Positions 1-7,192 of a DNA stretch of 7,407 bases are shown one piece after another (the first letter of the stretch is position 1; each line of letters begins with the position of its first letter). Source of the DNA: an uncultured Roseburia sp. (GTDB taxonomy: Bacteria > Bacillota_A > Clostridia > Lachnospirales > Lachnospiraceae); contig CAAEAE010000139.1 in assembly GCA_900753715.1 (NCBI GenBank), positions 1 through 7,407 of the forward strand. Reading direction: 5' to 3'. The notes beneath the pieces are model-generated. The model had not been told where the DNA came from. It saw nothing but the letters and a program-made list of their open reading frames with translations, and did not search any database. Made by a program: the position numbers and the translations under genes.

Positions 1-849
1 AACTGCCATCTCTCCCTGTCCAACCGCTGACTGATAAACGGTAAATGCCATTTTGCCAGTCGCAATAGCGGCACAGCCATCTGCGGTTGCATCGATTCCA
101 AGCACCAGAATGTCGCTTCTGCCAGCCGCCTCGCACGCTTCTAACACACCAAGTGCCATCGAATCGTTATTACAGACTGCCACATCACAATCCTGTCCTG
201 TCTTTAAAAAGAGTTCAAACATCTCCTTTGCCTGCGCCTGATCCCAGTTTGCATTATCCTCAAACACATAATGGATGGTTTTACCAGAATCATTTAACGT
301 GTCCTTAAGTGCATTTGACCGCCCCTTTGTTGCAGAGTGGCTCTTCGCTCCTTTTAACAACGCAACGCTAATTTCATTTGCAGAGGAAAACTGCTCTAAA
401 ATATACTCCGCCTGATACTGTCCTGCCACTTTTTCATCTGACCCCACATACATATAACGCCCTGACTCCAGTCTTGATTCATCCGGACAACTATTAAAAA
501 ATACAATGGGCAAATCTCCCGCAAGTGCTTCCAGTTCCAACGTAGTATCAGCATCCACCGGGCCGCACAAAATAACATCATAATTTTCCGCTACTGCTTT
601 TTTGATATGCTCCACCTGATTTTCAATAGAATTCTCGGCATCAAAAATATCTAATGTTGCTCCGTTTGCCTCGGCTGTCGCTTTTGCCTGTTGCGCAAGC
701 GCACTTCGGAATGTGTCCGCCTGTGAAAGAGATAGAAGTATCCGGATTCCGTTTCCGTTCGCTGCCGCATTTCCTGTTGTCTGTCCACAGCCGGCAAGAC
801 AGCCGGTCAGCAATATCAGACACATAATCAAACATAATCCTTTTTTCAT
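1..849 (-). CDS. Sugar-binding lipoprotein of the MglB/RbsB type (ABC transporter or chemotaxis solute-binding protein), 3' end cut by window
   Basis: The frame is open from an ATG at 849 through position 1, giving 283 codons; the missing C-terminus is probably a few tens of residues. The N-terminus ([14 protein letters not shown]) is a lipoprotein signal peptide with two successive lipoboxes, LTGC (Cys17) and LAGC (Cys21), so it should be lipid-anchored outside the membrane. The rest follows the periplasmic-binding-protein type-1 sugar fold (Peripla_BP_4): first lobe from about residue 35, second lobe with R177 in [15 protein letters not shown] around W202, CNNDSMALG around N228-D229, and GIDAT around D253. 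These match in order the sugar-contacting Arg, Trp, Asn and Asp of E. coli galactose/glucose-binding MglB, so a hexose ligand is likely but not proven. It lies 15 nt after the chemoreceptor gene with its Shine-Dalgarno against that stop codon, so the two are co-transcribed. Downstream ABC transporter genes may follow outside the window. No stop codon or frameshift was seen. Confidence 0.9.
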   Translation of the reverse strand, partial: MKKGLCLIMCLILLTGCLAGCGQTTGNAAANGNGIRILLSLSQADTFRSALAQQAKATAEANGATLDIFDAENSIENQVEHIKKAVAENYDVILCGPVDADTTLELEALAGDLPIVFFNSCPDESRLESGRYMYVGSDEKVAGQYQAEYILEQFSSANEISVALLKGAKSHSATKGRSNALKDTLNDSGKTIHYVFEDNANWDQAQAKEMFELFLKTGQDCDVAVCNNDSMALGVLEACEAAGRSDILVLGIDATADGCAAIATGKMAFTVYQSAVGQGEMAV

Positions 850-857
850 TTCGCGCT

Positions 858-864
858 TCCTCCC
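858..864 (-). promoter_or_regulatory. Ribosome binding site of the sugar-binding lipoprotein gene
   Basis: On the minus strand, GGGAGGA starts at the base directly after the TAA stop (865-867) of the chemoreceptor gene and lies about 9 nt before the ATG at 849. This near-perfect Shine-Dalgarno fixes the start and places it where terminating ribosomes can reinitiate, so coupled translation of the two genes is likely (inference). Confidence 0.85.
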
Positions 865-2847
865 TTATATCCGAAACTGTTTTACCTGATCTGCCAGCTG
901 GTCTGCCGACGTCGCAAGATTTTCGGCTTCTGATTCCACCTGTCCGCTGTTCTTGGAAATGTTCTTTGCCTGCTGCAGCATAGATTCTGATGTTGCCAAA
1001 ATCTCATCAGAGCTTGCCGCCTGCTCTGCCGAAATAGCTGCTACATTTGTAGCAACCTGGTCAACCTGATTAATCTTATCCACAACGCCGCGGATGAGTG
1101 CGTTGGTATCCTGAATATTCTGGAAGATACTGTCAAATGTATCAACCGCCGTATGAATCAGCTCCGCACTTCCGGAAATTGCGCCTGCGCTGTCTCCTGC
1201 CTGACGTACCGCGTCTTCCACAAGACGGTTGATTTCCGTAATCAGTTCCGTAATATGTGCAACCGAATCCGCACTGTTCTTTGCAAGCGTTCCAATTTCA
1301 GTTGCAACAACCGCAAATCCTCTTCCTGCCTCTCCGGCTCTTGCAGCCTCAATCGATGCATTTAAGGAAAGCAGATTTGTTTCATCTGCGATATCGCCAA
1401 TCAATTTGATAATCTGAACAATCTCACCGGAGGCTGTTCCAACCTTATTAACTGCTTCTTCGAGATTACGGATAGACACTTCAATATTATCCAGTGCTTC
1501 TCCGACACGTTCCATATCCCTACGTCCTTTTTCGGATATCTGCACGGTCTCTAGCATCTTATTCTCAACCATATCACTGTCTGTCTTGGTATCTGCTGCC
1601 ACACCTGCAAGCTGTGTAGCATTCTGCGCAATCTCATTGACAGAAACAGAGAGCTGGTCAACCGTTGCATTCAGTTCGCCCATCGACTGTGACTGGATAC
1701 CGGCAGCAGAATTCATTTCACCGGAAACATTCTTACTGGTATCTGCCTGATTTTTGAGTTTTCCGGAGACATCGCCCATCTCTGTAATCATCTGTTTCAT
1801 AGAGCCGATAAAACGATTGACGCTCTGTCCCATCACTGCAATTTCATCGTTTCCTCTGCTGTTAATCGATACAGTAAAATCACCATCTGTCATCGTTGTG
1901 ATTACCTTTGTTATTTCTTTTACCGGTTTGATGACAACATGGGTCAGCCGCTCAATGAGAATACATAACAATACCATACATACAATACTGATGACAATCA
2001 TAATGGTACGAAGCTGTGCCAGGTCCGCAAGCACTTCGCTTGTTGGAATGTAAGAGACAAGAAGCCAGTCTGTTCCTTCCACTTCCTCAAAAACGGTCAT
2101 GTTGCCGTCTAAGGTTGTAAAACTATAATCTTTTGCCACAATCTTTTCAGCAGCCAGTCGATAGAAATTGCTCTGACCGTCTGCGCCAAGGGTCTGTGAA
2201 ATAAGGCTGCTGTCACGGTTTGCCAGAATTTTTGCACTGTTTTTATCTACCAAAAATGCCTCTGCATCGTTCATCTCAATAAACGAGTTTACAATAACTG
2301 CAATACGGTCCAGAGTCATATCGGCAGAAATCACACGGATATGATTGGAACCATCGTTTAAAATACCAGACGCACTGATTACATTTACCCCCTGCGCATT
2401 CTGGTACGCTGTGCCAACTGCCATATTTACTCTGGTGAGGCCCTCCCGATACCAGGTACTTTCCGTCGGGTTTGCTTCCTGCTTGTCGGAATCCTCTGCT
2501 TTTATCAGTTTTCCGCTCTCATCTGCGACATAAAGTCCATCCGGATAATTGTCATTATATCCGTAATAACCATTTAAAATCGTCTGCAGCTGTGCATCAT
2601 CCGGATGAAGCTTTTCAATGGTTTCCTTTGCCATCTGAAAAGATGCCAGGTTTTCATTCAGCCATCCCTCAATACTTGATGCCTGATTTGCAACAGAAGA
2701 TTCCAGGAGATTCTTGGAATACCGCTCAATAATCTTTGCCGACATCTGATATGCAACAATAACAAGAACTGCTACAATCACCATTACAACCGGAATGATG
2801 ATTCCTAACAATTTTGTTTTAATAGAAATAATCTTTTGTCTTTTCAT
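865..2847 (-). CDS. Methyl-accepting chemotaxis protein with dCache sensor domain
   Basis: This is a 660-residue transmembrane chemoreceptor that would pass ligand binding to CheA/CheW and the flagellar motor. In order: short basic N-terminus, TM1 at about 12-33, extracellular dCache-like domain at about 34-278 (with PDGLYVAD and a TWYREG segment), TM2 at about 279-299, HAMP at about 300-353, then a long coiled-coil signalling domain. The CheA/CheW-binding hairpin tip is clear around 480-515 ([19 protein letters not shown] followed by [12 protein letters not shown]). The region after HAMP is about 307 residues, or 44 heptads, as in the 44H class usual in Firmicutes. No C-terminal NWETF-like CheR-docking pentapeptide is present; it ends in VKQFRI. 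I chose ATG 2847 because AAGGGGAA lies 8 nt upstream; the in-frame TTG at 2868 would run through that Shine-Dalgarno. It is the first gene of an operon with the sugar-binding lipoprotein. The ligand cannot be read from sequence. Confidence 0.95.
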   Translation of the reverse strand: MKRQKIISIKTKLLGIIIPVVMVIVAVLVIVAYQMSAKIIERYSKNLLESSVANQASSIEGWLNENLASFQMAKETIEKLHPDDAQLQTILNGYYGYNDNYPDGLYVADESGKLIKAEDSDKQEANPTESTWYREGLTRVNMAVGTAYQNAQGVNVISASGILNDGSNHIRVISADMTLDRIAVIVNSFIEMNDAEAFLVDKNSAKILANRDSSLISQTLGADGQSNFYRLAAEKIVAKDYSFTTLDGNMTVFEEVEGTDWLLVSYIPTSEVLADLAQLRTIMIVISIVCMVLLCILIERLTHVVIKPVKEITKVITTMTDGDFTVSINSRGNDEIAVMGQSVNRFIGSMKQMITEMGDVSGKLKNQADTSKNVSGEMNSAAGIQSQSMGELNATVDQLSVSVNEIAQNATQLAGVAADTKTDSDMVENKMLETVQISEKGRRDMERVGEALDNIEVSIRNLEEAVNKVGTASGEIVQIIKLIGDIADETNLLSLNASIEAARAGEAGRGFAVVATEIGTLAKNSADSVAHITELITEINRLVEDAVRQAGDSAGAISGSAELIHTAVDTFDSIFQNIQDTNALIRGVVDKINQVDQVATNVAAISAEQAASSDEILATSESMLQQAKNISKNSGQVESEAENLATSADQLADQVKQFRI

Positions 2848-2853
2848 ATACCA

Positions 2854-2861
2854 TTCCCCTT
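2854..2861 (-). promoter_or_regulatory. Ribosome binding site of the chemoreceptor gene
   Basis: AAGGGGAA on the minus strand ends 6 nt before ATG 2847, with its GGGG core 8 nt away. It decides the start in favour of this ATG rather than the upstream in-frame TTG at 2868, which has no such site. Confidence 0.8.
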
Positions 2862-2886
2862 TTTTCAAAAATAATCACTACCTATA

Positions 2887-2914
2887 ATTATAATATTGTT
2901 TTATTTTTCGTCAA
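2887..2914 (-). promoter_or_regulatory. Sigma-A type promoter of the chemoreceptor-lipoprotein operon
   Basis: On the minus strand TTGACG (2914-2909) and a perfect TATAAT (2892-2887) are separated by 16 bp. The sequence upstream of the -35 (to about 2945) is almost pure A/T, like an UP element. Transcription would start near 2880, giving a leader of roughly 30 nt before ATG 2847. I saw no flagellar sigma-D style element (TAAA...GCCGATAA) here, so this chemoreceptor appears to be under housekeeping sigma control. Confidence 0.8.
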
Positions 2915-2921
2915 TATTATA
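2889..2921. promoter_or_regulatory. Operator-like 10-bp inverted repeat over the chemoreceptor promoter
   Basis: TATAATATTG at 2889-2898 and its exact reverse complement CAATATTATA at 2912-2921 are separated by 13 nt. One arm covers the start of the -35 box and the other covers most of the -10 box. The arm centres are 23 bp apart, about two helical turns, as expected for a dimeric repressor site. The AT-richness makes chance matches easier, so the function is inference. Confidence 0.45.
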
Positions 2922-2969
2922 TAGATATATTTTATTTTCCTATATCAAATCCGGAAAAAGCTTTCTAAC

Positions 2970-3005
2970 TTAAAATAAGCCGGCACACTTTCCGGCTTAT
3001 TTTAA
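2970..3005 (-). terminator. Intrinsic terminator of the beta-helix protein gene
   Basis: A perfect 14-bp inverted repeat (2970-2983 with 2992-3005) has an 8-nt loop and a CCGGC core flanked by A/T arms. Read on the minus strand, the stem is GC-rich near the loop and ends in TTATTTTAA, beginning 14 nt after the stop codon at 3020. The symmetric A/T arms mean it could also stop transcripts coming from the plus strand. It separates this gene from the chemoreceptor operon. Confidence 0.85.
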
Positions 3006-3019
3006 ATCATTTTATTCTG

Positions 3020-6000
3020 CTATTTATTTACAACCTTAATTCCTTCTGCCGCGCCCTTCTTTCTAAACAGGCTCTTATATGTAGTCGTCTTGTCCTTCGG
3101 AACTTTAAATGTACATTTAGCTTTCACACCCTTGAAGGCAGCATCCCCAACATTTTTCTCCGTTAAGCCGGAAGTATTCACCGTAACTGTCTCAAGTGAT
3201 GCACATCCTTCAAACGCAGAACTGCCAATTTTCTTCACATTGCTTCCTATCGTCAGCGTTTTCAGCTTTTTATTGCCCTTAAATGCTTTGCTTTCAATCT
3301 GTGTTACCTTATAAGTCACATTTCCGATTTTAACGTTCTCCGGAATGGTAACTTTCGTGGCAGAAGAAGAAGTGGCACCGCATACAATAAGATTTCTGGA
3401 TTTCAACTGCATCTTTGCATTTCCGGATGTCATAAAGATTGTTCCACCCTTAATTGCAATTGACTGCTTGCTTCCCGCTTCGCTTACCTTGTTATCATTA
3501 CTGATTGTAACCGTTCCTTTTGCGATATAAATTCCCTCAGTCTTTGTTTTCTTTATGGTGTTTGCGGCAAGTGATGCCTTTCCACTGCATACCCGGATTC
3601 CATTTCCCTTAGAAACAGTATCAATCGTATTTCCCTTTACGGTTGCATTTTCTTTTTTACCATCAAGATAAATTCCACATGCTGCAGACTTGGAAATTTT
3701 GTTATTGGTAATTTTCACTTTTGCATTCTTGATATAAATTCCCTGCTTTTTCGCTGAAGTAAGGGTATTGTTCGCTACTGTCAGTGTTTTCTTTGTCTTT
3801 TCTGCATTAATATTGGCAGACTTCGAAGACTTCACCGTATTGTAGCATATATTCGAAACGTTTGTTCCCTCTTTTACATAAATACCGTTTACACCCGCCT
3901 TATCTATCGTATTTCCGGTTTTCTTTTTTTCTCCTATGTATTTTACGGCTGCCTTTCCAGACACCTCAATACCATTTTTCTTTGCAGACGTAACCGTATT
4001 CTCATTCATACTTGAGATATTTGCTTTTCCGGAAACAAGAATTCCATCACCGGAAAGTGTGGTTTTAACAGTATTCTTCCGGATGGTTCCCTTTCCATTC
4101 TCTACCTGAATTGCAGTAGCGGCCGATTTGTTAATCTTGTTGGAAGTAATGGCAATTTCAGAACCGGATACATAAATTCCACGTTCTTTTCCGTTTGAAA
4201 TTGTGTTGCTTGTTATCTTCGTCTTTGAAGCAGCGTTCACTACACGGATAGAGGTACTGCCTGTCTGTTCTATCTTGTTGTGTGAAATACTTGTTACATT
4301 TGAAGCACCTGCATAAATACCGATTCCCGTAGAAGCAGAAATCGTATTTCCGGTTGTCTTGCTTCCTCCGATATTAGTCACCTTCGCACTCTCTCCCACG
4401 CGGATTCCCTCGGTTCCGGCATTGCTTATGGTATTCAGTGTCATGTTTTCCACAGAAGCTTTGCTTCCGCTGATGCCAATTCCTTCCGCTCCGGAAGCTT
4501 TCACCGTATTGGAGCTTATCTGCTGCACCGTGGAATTAAGTACATAAATTCCCTGGCTTCTTCCTCCGCTCACGTTGTTTCCGTTTATCTGTGTGATACT
4601 GCTGGCATTCTGTACCCCAATCGGCCGTACCTTTGCCGTGCTTATCGTATTGTTGCTGATGCTTCCTTTACTTCCAATAAAATAAACTGCAATATTTCCG
4701 ATGCTGCCCTCTGTAAACGTATTTCTGCCTACATTTGCTGTTGAATTTTCCACACCGACTGCATTATAAGAAATTGCTCCCTTAAACGTATTCGCCGTAA
4801 TATCTGCCGTTGACTTAGATTCCACCTTGACAGCCGTATTTCCAGCTCCGGAGATGGTATTTCCGGTAACCGTAAGCTTTGCACCGTTACTGATACGGAA
4901 TACATCATACTGATTTCCGCTTGTAAGTGCAGCAATATTATTATTGGAGATTACACAATCTTTTCCTTTATAAACTCTTGCGAAAGAACGCACATTTTGT
5001 GCAGTGTTTCCAGAAATATCCACTGCCCCGAAATCATACAGATTGATGCAGGTATTCGCAACATTCTGGAAGGTATTATTGGTAATCTTGATATTCTCAG
5101 CACCGATTTTAGAAATACTTCCGCCTACTTTGCTGCGGTGATTTCCAACACCACTTAAAACATCCTGGAATGTACATCCTGTAACTTCAATCTCATTACA
5201 GATATTTGTCGCAGAATAATTGTCAAGCTGTAATGCCTCCGATGTGATAGAGGCACCCGCATTCAAATCACTGTCATCTTCCATACCGCTTTCGATGCCA
5301 TCGTAATCTGCCCACTTATAGTATACAAATTCAGAAAACGCTACATTTGAGATTTTGGCGTCCTGCACCGATGCCAGTCTGATATGATGAAGTCCGCAAA
5401 CGCTTCTTAATTTCACCTTCTGAATCGTAACTCCGGTCGCACAATAAATCTGGAACAGATTTCCCGGCTTTTCTGATGTTGTTCCGGCTTTTCCTGCACC
5501 ACCATTCCAGGTTCCGCCTTCAATCGTAATATTATTGGAATAATCATAACCATAGCCGTCTAACACGTCCTCTGTATTCTGATAGTTTTTTAACATAGGA
5601 CCATAGACATAATCTCCGATTGTGTCATCATATGTTTTATCCAAAAAATTTGAAGAACGTTTTATCGTTGCTGAATCATCCAGGTGCAATTTCGTGTTGG
5701 AATAAATGACAAGACTTTTATCGATGTAATAAGTTCCCTTTGGTACTGTCACTGTACCTCCGCCTGCTTTTTTAATTGCATTTAATGCTTTCTGGATTGC
5801 GGCTGTATCTACCTTCTTGTCCGTTCCATTTGCACCGTAATCTTTGACAGACACGGTAGAACCCTTTGCAAGTACCTGTTCGTCTGTAATTTCAACATCC
5901 TCGGTTGTTTCCGTTACTTCGGTCTCTTCCGTTGCCTCGGTTACCTCTGTCTCTTCCGTAGCCTCTGTCTCTTCCGTAGCCTCTGTCTCTTCCGTAACCT

Positions 6001-6346
6001 CTGTCTCTTCTGTCTCTTCCGTTACCTCTGTCTCTTCTGTTGCCTCTGTCTCTTCGGTCTCTTCTGTCTCTTCCGTTGCCTCGGTTGCTTCGGTCTCTTC
6101 TGTCGTCTCCGTTGCTTCGGTCTCCTCGGCTGCCTCCGTTTCCTCAACTGCCTCGGTTTCTTCTGCTGTTCCGTTTTCTCCGGTTGTCTCCGTTTCTTCT
6201 GTTGCTTCGTTTTCTCCGGTTGTCTCTTCCTCACGTTCAAGTATCTGTACGCTGTCCGGTTCGCTGGCATATACGCTGCCCGTCACCACCATGGACATTG
6301 CCAGTGTCATGCTCAGACCCGCAGCTAATATTTTTTTCAACTTCAT
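3020..6346 (-). CDS. Large secreted pectate-lyase-like beta-helix protein with Thr/Glu-rich linker and C-terminal BspA-type leucine-rich repeats
   Basis: A protein of 1108 residues. A Sec signal peptide (MKLKKILAAG..., likely cut after VYA at 27) is followed by an acidic Thr/Glu repeat linker at about 38-150. Next, at about 164-225, comes the pectate-lyase-3/polygalacturonase N-terminal motif (VKDYGANGTDKKVDTAAIQ, then GGGTVTVPKGTYYI). A right-handed parallel beta-helix extends to about 975; its later part has PbH1 coils of 22-29 residues with recurring GIYV and NTI steps. Two to three LRR_5 repeats (IESKAFKGNKKLKTLTIG, KKIGSSAFEGCASLETVTV) and a Lys-rich tail (VPKDKTTTYKSLFRKKG) end it. Possible active-site acids lie at SEALQLD (E370, D375) and YDGIESGMEDD (about 348-358), near GVGNHR (399-404). 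The classical GH28 Asp and RIK motifs are not evident, so it may be a lyase, a hydrolase or only a glycan binder. No LPXTG, SLH or dockerin was seen, so the mode of surface retention is unknown. I chose ATG 6346 because AAGGGAGG lies 7 nt upstream and the signal peptide starts there; an upstream TTG at 6412 falls inside the promoter. It is a single-gene unit with its own promoter and terminator. Confidence 0.9.
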   Translation of the reverse strand: MKLKKILAAGLSMTLAMSMVVTGSVYASEPDSVQILEREEETTGENEATEETETTGENGTAEETEAVEETEAAEETEATETTEETEATEATEETEETEETEATEETEVTEETEETEVTEETEATEETEATEETEVTEATEETEVTETTEDVEITDEQVLAKGSTVSVKDYGANGTDKKVDTAAIQKALNAIKKAGGGTVTVPKGTYYIDKSLVIYSNTKLHLDDSATIKRSSNFLDKTYDDTIGDYVYGPMLKNYQNTEDVLDGYGYDYSNNITIEGGTWNGGAGKAGTTSEKPGNLFQIYCATGVTIQKVKLRSVCGLHHIRLASVQDAKISNVAFSEFVYYKWADYDGIESGMEDDSDLNAGASITSEALQLDNYSATNICNEIEVTGCTFQDVLSGVGNHRSKVGGSISKIGAENIKITNNTFQNVANTCINLYDFGAVDISGNTAQNVRSFARVYKGKDCVISNNNIAALTSGNQYDVFRISNGAKLTVTGNTISGAGNTAVKVESKSTADITANTFKGAISYNAVGVENSTANVGRNTFTEGSIGNIAVYFIGSKGSISNNTISTAKVRPIGVQNASSITQINGNNVSGGRSQGIYVLNSTVQQISSNTVKASGAEGIGISGSKASVENMTLNTISNAGTEGIRVGESAKVTNIGGSKTTGNTISASTGIGIYAGASNVTSISHNKIEQTGSTSIRVVNAASKTKITSNTISNGKERGIYVSGSEIAITSNKINKSAATAIQVENGKGTIRKNTVKTTLSGDGILVSGKANISSMNENTVTSAKKNGIEVSGKAAVKYIGEKKKTGNTIDKAGVNGIYVKEGTNVSNICYNTVKSSKSANINAEKTKKTLTVANNTLTSAKKQGIYIKNAKVKITNNKISKSAACGIYLDGKKENATVKGNTIDTVSKGNGIRVCSGKASLAANTIKKTKTEGIYIAKGTVTISNDNKVSEAGSKQSIAIKGGTIFMTSGNAKMQLKSRNLIVCGATSSSATKVTIPENVKIGNVTYKVTQIESKAFKGNKKLKTLTIGSNVKKIGSSAFEGCASLETVTVNTSGLTEKNVGDAAFKGVKAKCTFKVPKDKTTTYKSLFRKKGAAEGIKVVNK
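3602..4483 (-). repeat. Six-coil (about 146-residue) internal duplication in the beta-helix
   Basis: Protein residues 622-767 (nt 4046-4483) and 768-915 (nt 3602-4045) align coil for coil. Matching pairs include KVTNIGG..KTTGNTI with AVKYIGE.KKTGNTI, ITSNKINKSAATAI with ITNNKISKSAACGI, and SVENMTLNTISNAGTEGIRV with ISSMNENTVTSAKKNGIEV. The offset stays at 145-148 residues. The longer turn ending in TGNTI occurs only once in each copy. The copies have diverged, so the duplication is old. Confidence 0.7.
5903..6235 (-). repeat. Low-complexity 6/18-bp tandem repeat coding the Thr/Glu linker
   Basis: The region codes degenerate TEETEATEETEV-type repeats with units in multiples of 6 bp. The most regular part is three 18-bp copies at 5945-5962, 5963-5980 and 5981-5998; the first two are identical and the third has one mismatch. 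All changes in copy number by 6 or 18 bp keep the frame. The product is a strongly acidic, Thr-rich, probably unfolded spacer that places the beta-helix away from the signal-peptide end. Confidence 0.85.
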
Positions 6347-6353
6347 TCCATAT

Positions 6354-6361
6354 CCTCCCTT
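6354..6361 (-). promoter_or_regulatory. Ribosome binding site of the beta-helix protein gene
   Basis: AAGGGAGG on the minus strand ends 7 nt before ATG 6346. It fixes the start at the signal peptide. Part of it (AGGATA at 6356-6351) can pair with TATCCT at 6380-6375 in the leader, which may mask it. Confidence 0.85.
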
Positions 6362-6393
6362 ATATCCTGTATCTAGGATAAATCTATATCTCC

Positions 6394-6422
6394 AAGGTAC
6401 AACTTTTCCCAATTTGTGTCAA
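6394..6422 (-). promoter_or_regulatory. Probable promoter of the beta-helix protein gene
   Basis: On the minus strand a perfect -35 TTGACA (6422-6417) is followed after 17 bp by a weak -10, TACCTT (6399-6394). The poor -10 suggests that an activator or other control may be needed (inference). The expected leader is about 40 nt to ATG 6346. Confidence 0.55.
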
Positions 6423-6479
6423 CTAATCACGCGCACTTTAATTCTTAGTTTTTTCTTTATTTTTTTAATAAAATGGAAC

Positions 6480-6506
6480 AAAAAAACCTGCGCAATTGCA
6501 GGTTTT
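6480..6506 (-). terminator. Intrinsic terminator after thiN
   Basis: On the minus strand AAAACCTGC (6506-6498) pairs with GCAGGTTTT (6491-6483) around a 6-nt loop, and the second arm runs into seven consecutive T residues (6486-6480). It starts 3 nt after the thiN stop codon (6510-6512), so it closes the rpe-thiN unit. Confidence 0.9.
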
Positions 6507-6509
6507 CCT

Positions 6510-7160
6510 TTAATCTCTTGATTCAATTACAATCAAAATTCCATCTTCAAATGTAATTTTTGCTATCTCTTCGGTTATCTCGTTGCTAACACCAAGTGAG
6601 CAGAAGCCTTTCAGACAGAAATCTGACAACGGATATACAAATCCTTCCAGGGTCAGATGCTCCACCTGCAGTGAATACGGAATCAATGAAACGTATTTTC
6701 CGTACTGTTCCTTCTTTGCAATCTGAATAGGTCCGTCAATCATCCGCACACGATTATGTTCGTCTAACAGTTCCATTGCAACCTTCTGTTCAAACCCGAT
6801 TCCAAGCAGCTCGATATTTCCAAGCACATGGTCAAGACGGCTTCCGGTTGCACCAAGTAAACAAATCTGCTTTGCTCCTTCTCTGATGGCAAGCCGGATT
6901 GCAAATTCCGTATCCGTGTCATCCTTCATCGGATTTAATGTATGCCACACAATTCCGGGCTGTTCCTTATAATAGGCAAATGTCTCTTCCCGAACAGAAT
7001 CAAAATCTCCAATAATGATATCCGGTTTCACCGCACACTTTCGCAGCACTTCCATCCCGGAATCTGCCGCTATCACAAAATCCGGCTTCTGTTCCTTCAA
7101 TGTCTGCGCTACAAACGTCTCTGTCGCAGTTCCCCCGGAAACAATCACACATTTTTTCAT
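6510..7160 (-). CDS. thiN: Thiamine pyrophosphokinase
   Basis: This cytosolic enzyme transfers pyrophosphate from ATP to thiamine to give thiamine diphosphate, the cofactor of transketolase and pyruvate-converting enzymes. From ATG 7160 it has 216 residues, normal for the family. Visible motifs in order are ADSG (32-35), GDFDS (51-55), KDDTDTE (79-85) and GATGSRLDH (103-111), which form the ATP/Mg site of the N-terminal catalytic domain. The C-terminal thiamine-binding domain follows, with LKGFCSLGVSNE (183-194). An in-frame ATG at 7196 overlaps the rpe stop (ATGA) and would add 12 residues (MKMQTGKGEAAG), giving 228. I prefer 7160 because AAGGGAG lies 11 nt upstream, MKKCVIVSGG is a usual start for the family, and 7196 has no Shine-Dalgarno. 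It directly follows rpe, a common Firmicutes arrangement. No TPP riboswitch was seen within the window. Confidence 0.95.
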   Translation of the reverse strand: MKKCVIVSGGTATETFVAQTLKEQKPDFVIAADSGMEVLRKCAVKPDIIIGDFDSVREETFAYYKEQPGIVWHTLNPMKDDTDTEFAIRLAIREGAKQICLLGATGSRLDHVLGNIELLGIGFEQKVAMELLDEHNRVRMIDGPIQIAKKEQYGKYVSLIPYSLQVEHLTLEGFVYPLSDFCLKGFCSLGVSNEITEEIAKITFEDGILIVIESRD

Positions 7161-7171
7161 TCCGGCAGCTT

Positions 7172-7178
7172 CTCCCTT
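7172..7178 (-). promoter_or_regulatory. Ribosome binding site deciding the thiN start
   Basis: AAGGGAG on the minus strand lies 11 nt before ATG 7160, slightly long but acceptable spacing. The alternative ATG at 7196 is preceded by a pyrimidine/AT-rich stretch with no comparable site. Confidence 0.5.
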
Positions 7179-7192
7179 TCCTGTCTGCATTT

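Noticed and set aside
396..835. Short minus-strand open frames of 61 and 64 codons (396-581 and 641-835)
   Set aside because: They lie in other frames within the binding-protein gene, whose own frame is continuous from 849 to 1 with recognisable family motifs.
2848..2868. Longer N-terminus of the chemoreceptor from a TTG at 2868
   Set aside because: Its extra codons are the Shine-Dalgarno and spacer of the ATG at 2847; TTG itself has no ribosome site.
5903..6235. CRISPR-like direct repeats
   Set aside because: The units are 6/18 bp with no unique spacers and keep a coding frame; this is a low-complexity protein repeat.
6022..6270. Minus-strand open frame rich in Arg, Lys, Gln and Pro
   Set aside because: It is a shifted-frame reading of the same 6-bp repeat inside the beta-helix gene, with no ribosome site and no independent support.
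6347..6412. Longer N-terminus of the beta-helix protein from a TTG at 6412
   Set aside because: It would place 22 residues before a normal signal peptide, would begin between the -35 and -10 of the likely promoter, and has no ribosome site.
5844..6521. Long plus-strand open frame (225 codons) rich in Ser and Val
   Set aside because: It is the antisense image of the Thr/Glu repeat coding region and runs on through the promoter and terminator of the minus-strand genes; its composition is fully explained by the repeat.
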